A stretch of 64,000 nt of DNA from Sneathiella limimaris (GTDB lineage Bacteria; Pseudomonadota; Alphaproteobacteria; Sneathiellales; Sneathiellaceae). The first letter of the stretch is position 1. Each line of letters starts with the position of its first letter. Below, one piece after another: positions 25,236 to 33,054 of this stretch. The notes beneath the pieces were generated by a model. It saw nothing but the letters and a program-made list of their open reading frames with translations. It had not been told where the DNA came from and did no database searches. The position numbers and the translations under genes are program-made. The stretch spans positions 1 to 64,000 of the forward strand of contig NZ_JABBYJ010000003.1 in the NCBI RefSeq assembly GCF_012932565.1. The letters are read 5' to 3'.

Positions 25236-26288
25236 ATGAAAAAAATTGCTTACGGCGTCTTACCTTTCCTGCTTTTATCTTCACCTGCAATCGCAGAGGA
25301 TACCAGTTACCCCAATATATCTGGGGAAATTTCGATTGAGATTGAAAACGACTGGACACATGATTCTGATGATGAAGCGGCTGAAATTAATGATCTTTAT
25401 CCAACTGTTGATTTGGTGACGACATTTGCCTTCACTCCAGAGTTGTCAGCAAACCTTGAAGCAACCCTGGAATCCATTGACGAGACATCCGAAGATCGGG
25501 AATTTGATGATCTGGGTGCCTATATCAGCGTCTTGACTGTGAACTATGATACGGACGCTTTTTCAGTCTATGCCGGTAAGTTTGGAGCAAATTTCGGCAT
25601 TGCCTGGGATGCAGCACCAGGCCTCGGGTGGGGAAATCTTGCTGATGATTATGAAATTGCTGAAGTCATCGGCTTTGGGGGTGCTGTCAATTTCAATCTG
25701 TCTGGCGAACACTCACTTTCTGGTAGTGTATTCTTTGCTGATACCTCGTTCTTGAGTGATTCCCTTGGTGATAGCCGAGGTCCACTTGAAAAATCAGATG
25801 GTGGTCCAGCCAACACGGAAAGCTTAGAGTCTTTTGCTCTCGCACTTGATGGTGGCTTTGACGCCTTAGAAGGCTTCCGTTACCACATTGGCTTTGCTTC
25901 ACTCGAAGAGGGTGAAGATGGAGATACTAACCAACTGGGTTACGCTTTAGGCGCTGAATACGAAATCCAGCTCAATGACGAATTTACGCTAACACCAATT
26001 GGTGAAATCGCGTTCCTTGAAGATGCTGGCGGCGTAAGTGGCGACGACATCTTTTATGGGACAGCGGGCGCAACGCTTGGCTACAACAACTGGTCCTTCA
26101 CAACCAGCTACCACTACCGTGACACAGATAGTGGCGGCACCAGTGTCGAGGATTACTATGCCGACGCAACAATCGGCTATGAATTCGATTTTGGTCTATT
26201 TGTCGCCGCAGGTTATCGCTTTGCGGAAGAAGATGACGTAGACAGCCGTATCTTGGGCGTATTGATTAATTACACGTTCGAATTCTAA
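25236..26288 (+). CDS. Outer-membrane porin-like beta-barrel protein
   Basis: A 350-residue secreted protein with a clear signal peptide (MKKIAYGVLPFLLL..., cut after AIA at about residue 20). The mature chain alternates hydrophobic and polar residues in amphipathic strands, is rich in Asp, Glu and Gly, and ends in NYTFEF, the aromatic C-terminus recognised by the Bam complex. It resembles general porins or the DUF-type barrels of Alphaproteobacteria; substrate unknown. It is a single gene with its own terminator; the 170 bp upstream are AT-rich and likely hold its promoter. Confidence 0.8.
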   Translation: MKKIAYGVLPFLLLSSPAIAEDTSYPNISGEISIEIENDWTHDSDDEAAEINDLYPTVDLVTTFAFTPELSANLEATLESIDETSEDREFDDLGAYISVLTVNYDTDAFSVYAGKFGANFGIAWDAAPGLGWGNLADDYEIAEVIGFGGAVNFNLSGEHSLSGSVFFADTSFLSDSLGDSRGPLEKSDGGPANTESLESFALALDGGFDALEGFRYHIGFASLEEGEDGDTNQLGYALGAEYEIQLNDEFTLTPIGEIAFLEDAGGVSGDDIFYGTAGATLGYNNWSFTTSYHYRDTDSGGTSVEDYYADATIGYEFDFGLFVAAGYRFAEEDDVDSRILGVLINYTFEF

Positions 26289-26308
26289 TTCCCATAGATC
26301 AATCAAAA

Positions 26309-26338
26309 GAAAAGCCCGGTTTATTGCCGGGCTTTTTA
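26309..26338. terminator. Bidirectional terminator between porin and enoyl-CoA hydratase genes
   Basis: AAAGCCCGG-TTTATTG-CCGGGCTTT with T-runs on the plus strand and a partial run (CTTTTCTTTT) on the minus strand. Confidence 0.9.
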
Positions 26339-26342
26339 GTTT

Positions 26343-27206
26343 TCAGGACCACTCTGGTTCCTCAGACCAATCAAACCCGCTGGGGGCACCATTAGATATT
26401 TTATCTGCAAACTCTGGAGGACGTTTTTCCAAAAAGGACATAACCCCCTCTTTTCCATCACGCGTGCTTGTATGGTACATAGTCCGGCTTTCCAGCTTAT
26501 GAGCCTCCATCGGATGATCAGCTCCCATCATTCGCCACAATAGCTGCCGGTTGATGGCTACAGACATTGCGCTTGTATTGCCAATGAAAGATTCTGCAAT
26601 TTCATTGGCCCTATCCAACAACTTCTCACCCTCAACAATTTCGCTAATTAAACCTCCACTCAAAGCTTCTTCTGCCCCGAACACCTTCCCACTAAAGGAC
26701 CATTCCAACGCTTTTGGCAGGCCAACTAGGCGCGGCAAAAACCAACTCGCACAGCTTTCAAGGCTGACACCCCGCTGCGAAAAAACAAACCCGAAACGGG
26801 ATCGATCAGTGCCAATCCGAACATCCATTGGCAATTGCATGGTTGAACCAACACCGACTGACGCACCGTTAATTGCTCCGATGAGTGGCTTCTTCATTCG
26901 AAACATGCGAAGTGTCAGAATACCACCAACATCGCGGTTGCGTTCCATTTCGGGTGAGTTTGGATCTACTGTTTCATCAAGGCCAAAAACATTTCCTTCA
27001 CTTGAAAGATCCATTCCTGCGCAAAAGGCGCTACCATTACCAGTAAAGATGATCGCGCGAACAGTATCGTCTTGATCTGCGCGATCCAGTTCAGCAATCA
27101 AGTCCTCTCCCATCTGAATGGTAAACGCATTCATTTGATCGGGACGGTTAAGGCGAATAGTTAGAATATTTCCAGTTTGTTCTGTTTGAATATGCTGCTC
27201 ACTCAT
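26343..27206 (-). CDS. Enoyl-CoA hydratase/isomerase family protein
   Basis: A crotonase-fold protein of 287 residues. The oxyanion segments are FTGNGSAFCAGMDLSS (near residue 55-70) and INGASVGVGSTMQLPMDVRI; the SLESCASWFLPRLVG block is typical of the family, where it often carries the second catalytic Glu (here Glu in SLESC). It probably hydrates or isomerises an enoyl-CoA. The gene is cut off from the TRAP operon upstream by a terminator, so it has its own promoter in the 60-bp gap. Confidence 0.87.
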   Translation of the reverse strand: MSEQHIQTEQTGNILTIRLNRPDQMNAFTIQMGEDLIAELDRADQDDTVRAIIFTGNGSAFCAGMDLSSEGNVFGLDETVDPNSPEMERNRDVGGILTLRMFRMKKPLIGAINGASVGVGSTMQLPMDVRIGTDRSRFGFVFSQRGVSLESCASWFLPRLVGLPKALEWSFSGKVFGAEEALSGGLISEIVEGEKLLDRANEIAESFIGNTSAMSVAINRQLLWRMMGADHPMEAHKLESRTMYHTSTRDGKEGVMSFLEKRPPEFADKISNGAPSGFDWSEEPEWS

Positions 27207-27274
27207 CAGATGGGCTCCTTATTTTTATTTTGCAAAACGATAAGCAAAGCCAGCGGAGAGGTAAAGCAACAAGC

Positions 27275-27306
27275 ATAAAAAAAGCATGCTCCGAAGAGCA
27301 TGCTTT
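27275..27306 (-). terminator. Intrinsic terminator of the TRAP operon
   Basis: On the minus strand AAAGCATGCTC-TTCG-GAGCATGCTTT continues into TTTTATGC. An 11-bp stem with UUCG loop directly after the dctP-like gene. Confidence 0.9.
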
Positions 27307-27329
27307 CAAACATCGTAATCTGCAAAATC

Positions 27330-28373
27330 TTAGGAGTAACGGTAAGGCCGGCCCGCTTTTTCCATAGCTGCGTTATAATCTTTGAAGATTTGAACGACTT
27401 TTGCTTTCGTCTCTGACTCTGCTGCAATTTCATCCCAGAACTTCACTGCAGCTTTCTCAACCTGCGCCCATTCATTATCCGGAATAGATGTCAGCTCCAT
27501 CTTAGTACCTTTAGTTCTCAAATGAGCTTCTCCGCCCCAATACCACCACTGGCGATAATAATGAGAGCTATCCATTGTCAACTTCAACAGTTCTTTCAAG
27601 TGATCTGGAAGTTCATTGTAGCGATCCATATTAGCAAAGAATGAACCGGCCCAAGCACCAGAGATATTGTTTGTCAGGAAGTAGTTTGTAACATCTGCCC
27701 AACCAACAGTGTAGTCTTCTGTGATACCAGACCAGGCAACACCATCCAACTCACCTGTCTGAACAGCGACCTCAATGTCTTCCCACGGAAGTGTAACAGG
27801 AACAACACCGAACTGAGCCAGGAAACGACCAGCAGTTGGGAATGTGAAGACGCGCTTACCCTTCAGATCTTCCAAGGAACGGATTGGATCTTTGGTCGCG
27901 AAATGACATGGATCCCATGCACCTGCAGACAACCACTTGACGCCAACTTTAGAATATTCTGCATCCCAAATTTCGCCGAGACCGTACTGATTAAAGAGAA
28001 CTGGAACGTCCAAAGAATAACGGCTGGCAAATGGGAAGTAACCGCCAAACACAGTTACCTCTGTTGGAGATGCCATGGAGTCGTCATCAGATTGCACAGC
28101 GTCGATTGTGCCTTTCTGCATGGCCCGGAAAAGTTCTCCTGTTGGAACGATCTGATCCGCGAAGAAAAGCTGGATTTCCATTTCATCGCCAGCAACTTTG
28201 TTAAAGCTGTCGATTGCAGGCTTGATTACGTGCTCAGCCAGAGCTGCACCTGCATATGTCTGCATCCGCCAGACAATCTTTTTCTGCGCATGAACGGCTG
28301 GAGCAGCAAAGGATGTTGCACCAGCCACACCGGCAGCACCAACACCTGTTAAAAACTTACGCCTATTCGTCAT
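27330..28373 (-). CDS. dctP: TRAP transporter substrate-binding protein (DctP family)
   Basis: Periplasmic binding protein of 347 residues with a twin-arginine-type signal (TNRRKFLTGVGAAGVAG...VHAQ). The body has IKPAIDSFNKVAGDEMEIQL and LKGKRVFTFPTAGRFLAQFG with the conserved Arg region that binds a carboxylate, and the WADVTNYFLTNNISGAW segment of the 2-oxoacid (TakP-like) subgroup. The likely ligand is an organic acid. Last gene of the amidohydrolase-dctQ-dctM-dctP operon. Confidence 0.9.
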   Translation of the reverse strand: MTNRRKFLTGVGAAGVAGATSFAAPAVHAQKKIVWRMQTYAGAALAEHVIKPAIDSFNKVAGDEMEIQLFFADQIVPTGELFRAMQKGTIDAVQSDDDSMASPTEVTVFGGYFPFASRYSLDVPVLFNQYGLGEIWDAEYSKVGVKWLSAGAWDPCHFATKDPIRSLEDLKGKRVFTFPTAGRFLAQFGVVPVTLPWEDIEVAVQTGELDGVAWSGITEDYTVGWADVTNYFLTNNISGAWAGSFFANMDRYNELPDHLKELLKLTMDSSHYYRQWWYWGGEAHLRTKGTKMELTSIPDNEWAQVEKAAVKFWDEIAAESETKAKVVQIFKDYNAAMEKAGRPYRYS

Positions 28374-28425
28374 GAGAAACCCTCCTTCATTAAGATCTCA
28401 TACCCTGTTAACAACTTTATACTTA

Positions 28426-29748
28426 TTACTTTGAATAAACATATTCCGGCAGCCACAAGGCAATTTCCGGGAAGATCATCACAACAGCTAGCGCCAGCGC
28501 CATAACCAACACAAACGGGAGAATAGATCCGTATATGTCTTTCAAAGTTATTTCTGGCGGTGCCATCGCCCGCATCAGAAACAGATTATACCCAAATGGG
28601 GGTGTCATGTAAGCGATCTGTGTAGTGATCGTGTAAAGCACCCCATACCAGATCAAATCGAAGCCAAGAGCATTGACCAGTGGCACGTAAAGAGGAGCCA
28701 CAATCACCAACATTGCTGTGTCGTCCAAAAACGTTCCCATCACGATGAAAGACAGCTGCATCAAGATTAAGATCATCCAAGGTGACAAACCCAATTGCTC
28801 TGTAAACAGTCCCTCAATCGCTCTGACCGCTCCCAAGCCATCAAATACTGCCCCAAATCCAAGTGCCGCTAAAATAATCCACATGAACATGCATGAAATT
28901 GCCAGTGTTTGCCGCACAGAGGTTTCAAACACCTCTTTTGTCATGCGCCCTTTTAAGATAGCCGCCACAAATGCTGCCATTGCTCCGATCGCAGAACTTT
29001 CCACAAGGCTTGTCCAACCATTGACAAACGGGACCATCATTGTTGCAAAGATTATAATAGGAAGAAGCCCTGCTCGAAGGAGACGCAACTTCTCAGACAT
29101 GGGAATATTGCGCTCTTCCTTTGGCAAAACAGGCCCCAACTCCGGCTGGAAGCGACAGCGAATGACAATATAAAGAATAAACAAAGCGGCCATCATTAGG
29201 CCAGGGAGCACCCCTGCGAGCCAAAGCTGCCCGACCGGTTGCCGCGCAATCATTGCGTAAAGCACCAGCACGACAGACGGCGGCACAAGAATACCAAGGG
29301 ATGAGCCAGCCTGAATCACTCCGGTGACCATTTTTTTATCATAACCGCGACGTAAAAGTTCAGGTAGGGCAATAGTGGCGCCAATCGCCATCCCTGCAAC
29401 AGATAGACCGTTCATTGCCGAAACCAGAACCATCAATAGGATAGTGCCAATTGCGAGCCCACCCCGAACGGGCCCCATCCAAACATGGAACATTTTGTAA
29501 AGGTCATCTGCAATTTTGGATTCCGAGAGCACATACCCCATGAAGATGAACATGGGCAGCGTCAACAAAGGATACCATTTCATCAACTTCATCGCCGCAG
29601 AGAAACCCAGGTCATATCCACCTGTCCCCCAAAGCAGAAGCGCTGCAGCCACCCCGACAAATCCAATGGCACCAAAAACTCGCTGTCCCGTCATGAGCAT
29701 CAGCATCATGGTGGAGAACATTAAAATCGCAATCAACTCATAGGACAT
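28426..29748 (-). CDS. dctM: TRAP transporter large permease (DctM family)
   Basis: A 440-residue membrane protein with about 12 helices. The motifs GMAIGATIALPELLRRGYDKK, GSSLGILVPPSVVLVLYA and GTFLDDTAMLVIVAPLY are typical of DctM/SiaM. It uses the Na+ gradient to import the ligand brought by the DctP partner. Its ATG coincides with the dctQ stop (1-bp overlap). Confidence 0.93.
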   Translation of the reverse strand: MSYELIAILMFSTMMLMLMTGQRVFGAIGFVGVAAALLLWGTGGYDLGFSAAMKLMKWYPLLTLPMFIFMGYVLSESKIADDLYKMFHVWMGPVRGGLAIGTILLMVLVSAMNGLSVAGMAIGATIALPELLRRGYDKKMVTGVIQAGSSLGILVPPSVVLVLYAMIARQPVGQLWLAGVLPGLMMAALFILYIVIRCRFQPELGPVLPKEERNIPMSEKLRLLRAGLLPIIIFATMMVPFVNGWTSLVESSAIGAMAAFVAAILKGRMTKEVFETSVRQTLAISCMFMWIILAALGFGAVFDGLGAVRAIEGLFTEQLGLSPWMILILMQLSFIVMGTFLDDTAMLVIVAPLYVPLVNALGFDLIWYGVLYTITTQIAYMTPPFGYNLFLMRAMAPPEITLKDIYGSILPFVLVMALALAVVMIFPEIALWLPEYVYSK

Positions 29749-30254
29749 CAGAGCTCAACTCCCCGAATACGGGCAATATCCTTAAAAAATTCAGAAATGG
29801 ACTGAAGGATCATCATAAATATGCCAAAGCACATGATCGCCTTAATAGGCCACATATATGGGCGCCAGGGTGTTCGGCTTCTTTCCCCATATTCAATGGC
29901 ATAAACCGTACTATCAATTCCGCCATACAGCAGCACGCCCAGGAAGAAGATCAAAAACATGACAGTAAAAGCATCAACCCAGGCTTTTTGCTTCGTGGTC
30001 CAACTGCCATAGAAAAGATCCATTCGAACATTGCTACCCAGTTGGATCGAGTAAGGCCCGCCAATAATATAATAGGCTACCATGGCAAACTGGGCCATTT
30101 CCAACGTCCAAAGAGAAGGAAGAAAAAACGTTTTGGAGATAGAAGACCAGAGCAGAATTCCAGCCAGAACGAAAATAAAATACATGATAAATCGTCCGAT
30201 CCCACGATTTACCATATCAACGTAATGTACATACTTTCTAATCAGCCAAGGCAT
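29748..30254 (-). CDS. dctQ: TRAP transporter small permease (DctQ family)
   Basis: A membrane protein of about 168 residues with four helices, the small subunit that scaffolds DctM. Recognisable are VMFLIFFLGVLLYGG and the terminal WPIKAIMCFGIFMMILQSI. I start at the ATG at 30254 (GAGAG 8 nt upstream), 2 nt after the stop of the amidohydrolase; an earlier in-frame ATG at 30284 would overlap that gene by 29 bp. Confidence 0.87.
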   Translation of the reverse strand: MPWLIRKYVHYVDMVNRGIGRFIMYFIFVLAGILLWSSISKTFFLPSLWTLEMAQFAMVAYYIIGGPYSIQLGSNVRMDLFYGSWTTKQKAWVDAFTVMFLIFFLGVLLYGGIDSTVYAIEYGERSRTPWRPYMWPIKAIMCFGIFMMILQSISEFFKDIARIRGVEL

Positions 30255-30255
30255 T

Positions 30256-31044
30256 TCATTGCTCTCTAAATTCCTGGACTCCAATGTTGGCCATAGCCAT
30301 TTTTATTGATGAGCTTAAGAGTTCAGCAATCGATGAGACATCCTCTTGCGTCTTTAAGAGATCATTCTTCACCTCGATCATCGCGCTTTCCAGCCCCCGC
30401 TTCGTTCCATGCGTCTTCAACGTATGTGTAACACCATCTCTGGAACTGTATGGCTCGTTCAATCTGATTACCAAGTTCGAGGATGCCTGAGAAGCCTCTC
30501 TTATTGCAACTGCGAAATCGTCTTTTTTGTCATGCAGCAATCCAATCTCAACGTCACGCTTGTGCCCAAGATAGACAGGTGTAAAGCTGTGAACAGTTAC
30601 AATTGCTTTAATGTTAGGATGTTTGTTCAAGACATCTTCAACCAGGTTTTCAAACGGCAGATATATACGCTCGAAACGGTCCTTCTTTTCTGAGCTTGAT
30701 AAATTTCGATTGCCCGGAATTGAATATTTTTCGCTTGTTTCAGGGATTGCATCAATTGCGTTTGCATCACGATTGCAGTCAAACAGTAATCTGGATACAC
30801 CGGCAACAACCAATTGAGCGTTCAAATTTAGAGCAATCTGCGTCGCAAGATCAATTGCACCGGGATCCCAGGCTATGTGGCTGAACAATATGTTTTCATC
30901 TAATCCCAGGTCTGCAAATTCATCCGGGATATAGTTCGTCGCATGTTCGCAAATCAGTAGCACCGAACTATCGCCACCCGCATTTAACAATCGCGGGAGA
31001 TACCCCTCGGCGGCGTTCAGTTTCTGATTTTCCACAAGCACCAT
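30256..31044 (-). CDS. N-formylglutamate amidohydrolase-family enzyme
   Basis: A 262-residue zinc amidohydrolase of the FGase family. The metal-site segments are LLICEHATNYIP, LFSHIAWDPGAIDLA, DCNRDA and VTVHSFTPVYLG. Family members remove formyl or similar groups from N-acyl amino acids. Because it is the first gene of a TRAP-transporter operon, it probably cleaves the imported compound. It differs from the second copy in this window (46586-47404), which sits with hutF and is the likely histidine-pathway enzyme. Confidence 0.87.
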   Translation of the reverse strand: MVLVENQKLNAAEGYLPRLLNAGGDSSVLLICEHATNYIPDEFADLGLDENILFSHIAWDPGAIDLATQIALNLNAQLVVAGVSRLLFDCNRDANAIDAIPETSEKYSIPGNRNLSSSEKKDRFERIYLPFENLVEDVLNKHPNIKAIVTVHSFTPVYLGHKRDVEIGLLHDKKDDFAVAIREASQASSNLVIRLNEPYSSRDGVTHTLKTHGTKRGLESAMIEVKNDLLKTQEDVSSIAELLSSSIKMAMANIGVQEFREQ

Positions 31045-31174
31045 AACACAACAACATCCAAAAATGTAGAAATCATTACAGAACTATCCACACTGTCAAG
31101 AAATATTCTGAATAAATTGCTTCATATAATTTTTTTCTGTTGATATTCTTTCATAATAGAAAGTTACAAATATT

Positions 31175-32044
31175 ATGCCTGATCCTAAACCTACAATTGC
31201 TGAGCTTCTCAAGCTCTTGCAACCGGAGCTGACCAAATCCGAAAGGCAGCTCGCAGACACACTATTAACCAATTACCCACTCTCCGGGCTTGTGAGCGTA
31301 ACCGCCGTGGCTGCAAATGCTGGTGTTTCGACACCAACTGTAATTCGTATGGTTAGAAAACTTGGCTTTGAAGGCTTCCCCCAGTTTCAGGAGGAATTGC
31401 GAAAGGAGTTGGAGGCAACTTTCACCAACCCCATCGCGAAGCATGAAAAATGGGCCGTAAATGTTCCTGAAAAACACATTCTGAATGAGTTCACCAATGC
31501 GGTAATCAGCAACATTCATCAGACACTCTCGCAAATTTCTCCAGACGAATTTGATCAGGCTTGCGAACTTTTGTCGGATCAGAAGCGAGAAGTCTATATC
31601 ACGGGTGGTCGCGTTTCACGTTCAATGGCTGACTATCTTTTTATTCATTTACAAATGATCAGAAAGGCTGTCCAAAACATGGAGAGCCGATCCAGTTCCT
31701 GGCCCCATTTTGTCCTTGATATGGAGAAAGGGGACGTTCTGGTCATTTTCGACCTCAGACGATACGAAAATAGTACGATCAAGCTTGCTGAACTTGCAGC
31801 AGCAAAAGGAATAAAGATAATTCTGTTTACAGATCAATGGCGCTCTCCTGTCTCGAACTACGCCGATTTTACTTTCAGCGCTCGCATCTCAGTCCCTTCA
31901 GCCTGGGACTCTTCGGTCGCGGTGTTGCTCTTGTTGGAAGCAATGATTGCAAAAATCCAACAAACTGATTGGAAACAAACAAAAAAACGGATTAGTGACC
32001 TAGAAGATCTTTTTGACAGAACAACCTTTTTTAGAAAATTCTAA
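31175..32044 (+). CDS. RpiR/MurR-family regulator with SIS domain
   Basis: A 289-residue regulator: N-terminal RpiR helix-turn-helix (about residues 10-80; AANAGVSTPTVIRMVRKLGF is the recognition helix) and a C-terminal SIS domain (VYITGGRVSRSMADYLFIHL; VLVIFDLRRYENSTIKLAEL), which usually binds a phosphosugar but here may bind another acid. It is divergent from the amidohydrolase-TRAP operon with 130 bp between and is its likely regulator (inference from position). The ribosome binding site is weak. Confidence 0.88.
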   Translation: MPDPKPTIAELLKLLQPELTKSERQLADTLLTNYPLSGLVSVTAVAANAGVSTPTVIRMVRKLGFEGFPQFQEELRKELEATFTNPIAKHEKWAVNVPEKHILNEFTNAVISNIHQTLSQISPDEFDQACELLSDQKREVYITGGRVSRSMADYLFIHLQMIRKAVQNMESRSSSWPHFVLDMEKGDVLVIFDLRRYENSTIKLAELAAAKGIKIILFTDQWRSPVSNYADFTFSARISVPSAWDSSVAVLLLLEAMIAKIQQTDWKQTKKRISDLEDLFDRTTFFRKF

Positions 32045-32095
32045 ACTTTGACGGGAGCCCCTCAAAACTGCTAACATCCTGTCAGTGTTTGCCGT

Positions 32096-32899
32096 ATGAG
32101 AAGGTTCATGAGATCCTCCCTAATTACCGTATTTTTTATATTTTTCGCTTTTACCTTGGAGGCAAAGGCGCAACAAACGATACCCTCTCCCGTCAAACTT
32201 GCCACCACGGACTGGTGCCCTTACTCGTGTGACCCAAAGGGTGAAAAGCCCGGTATAGTTCAAGAGTATATCCGAAATTTATTCGCCAAGAATGAGTTAA
32301 GCTTGGAGATCTCCAGTCTTCCTTGGAACCGGGCAATTGAAACAGCACATAGCGGAGATCAGGCACATGGCCTCTTAACTGCCGTCCGTTCAGAAGCACC
32401 CAGCTTTCTTTTTTCAAACAACCCGATTATGAGTTATCAGGTCTGCTTCTATGGCCCAGAAGAAACGGAATGGCGTTATAGGAACAGCGCAGACCTGTCC
32501 TCCTTCCCTGGAAAATTAGGGTTCATTGCCAGCTATGGATATGGAAAACCCTTAGATGAATTTTTATCATCGCCATCCAACAAGTCAAAAATTCTAGAGG
32601 TTAGAGGATTAACCGCACTCAACAGACTAATGAAAATGCTGAGTGCCGATCGTATTCAGTTATTGGTGGCCGACCGGAATATAATTAGCTGGTTAAAAGT
32701 CTCCAAGCCTCACCCGGAAGTGTTGGCGCTACGGGAAAAAGGATGTCTGACGGAGCGTCCTTTCTATATTGCTTTTAACAGCACACTTCCCTGGGCTAGT
32801 GAAATCATTTCAATACTCGACCGGGAGCTTGCGGCACCTGAAAATCAAAAGATCCGCGCAGAAATCTCAGAGGCGTATCTGGGACCCGCTCTGAATTAG
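32096..32899 (+). CDS. Periplasmic solute-binding-like protein (family 3)
   Basis: A 267-residue secreted protein. The signal peptide runs to AKA at about residue 24; the mature part begins with VKLATTDWCPYSCDPKGEKPG, typical of type II binding-protein-like (PBPb) domains, followed by EYIRNLFAKNELSLEI and PWNRAIETAHSGD. No amino-acid ABC permease genes are adjacent, so it may be a stand-alone sensor or orphan protein. Three or four cysteines in the mature part (two within 4 residues) suggest a disulfide. Start could also be the ATG at 32108. Confidence 0.75.
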   Translation: MRRFMRSSLITVFFIFFAFTLEAKAQQTIPSPVKLATTDWCPYSCDPKGEKPGIVQEYIRNLFAKNELSLEISSLPWNRAIETAHSGDQAHGLLTAVRSEAPSFLFSNNPIMSYQVCFYGPEETEWRYRNSADLSSFPGKLGFIASYGYGKPLDEFLSSPSNKSKILEVRGLTALNRLMKMLSADRIQLLVADRNIISWLKVSKPHPEVLALREKGCLTERPFYIAFNSTLPWASEIISILDRELAAPENQKIRAEISEAYLGPALN

Positions 32900-33037
32900 A
32901 AAAGCATCACTCAGAGATTTCTGGCACTTCAAAACAACAAAATTATTTAAAAATTTTAATTCCAAACATTCTCACTGACTTCGTAATAAAACATGTGTTA
33001 GCCTCATGCTTAATTTTTGCAACGCGAACAGGGGAAG

Positions 33038-33044
33038 TGAGGGG
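33038..33044 (+). promoter_or_regulatory. Ribosome binding site of the autotransporter gene, possible sRNA target
   Basis: TGAGGGG lies 10 nt before the ATG at 33055 and is fully complementary to CCCCUCA in the loop of the candidate sigma-E small RNA at 37848-37954. Extending upstream through AG, the duplex would be 9 pairs with one G-U. Inference only. Confidence 0.35.
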
Positions 33045-33054
33045 CTAACACACG

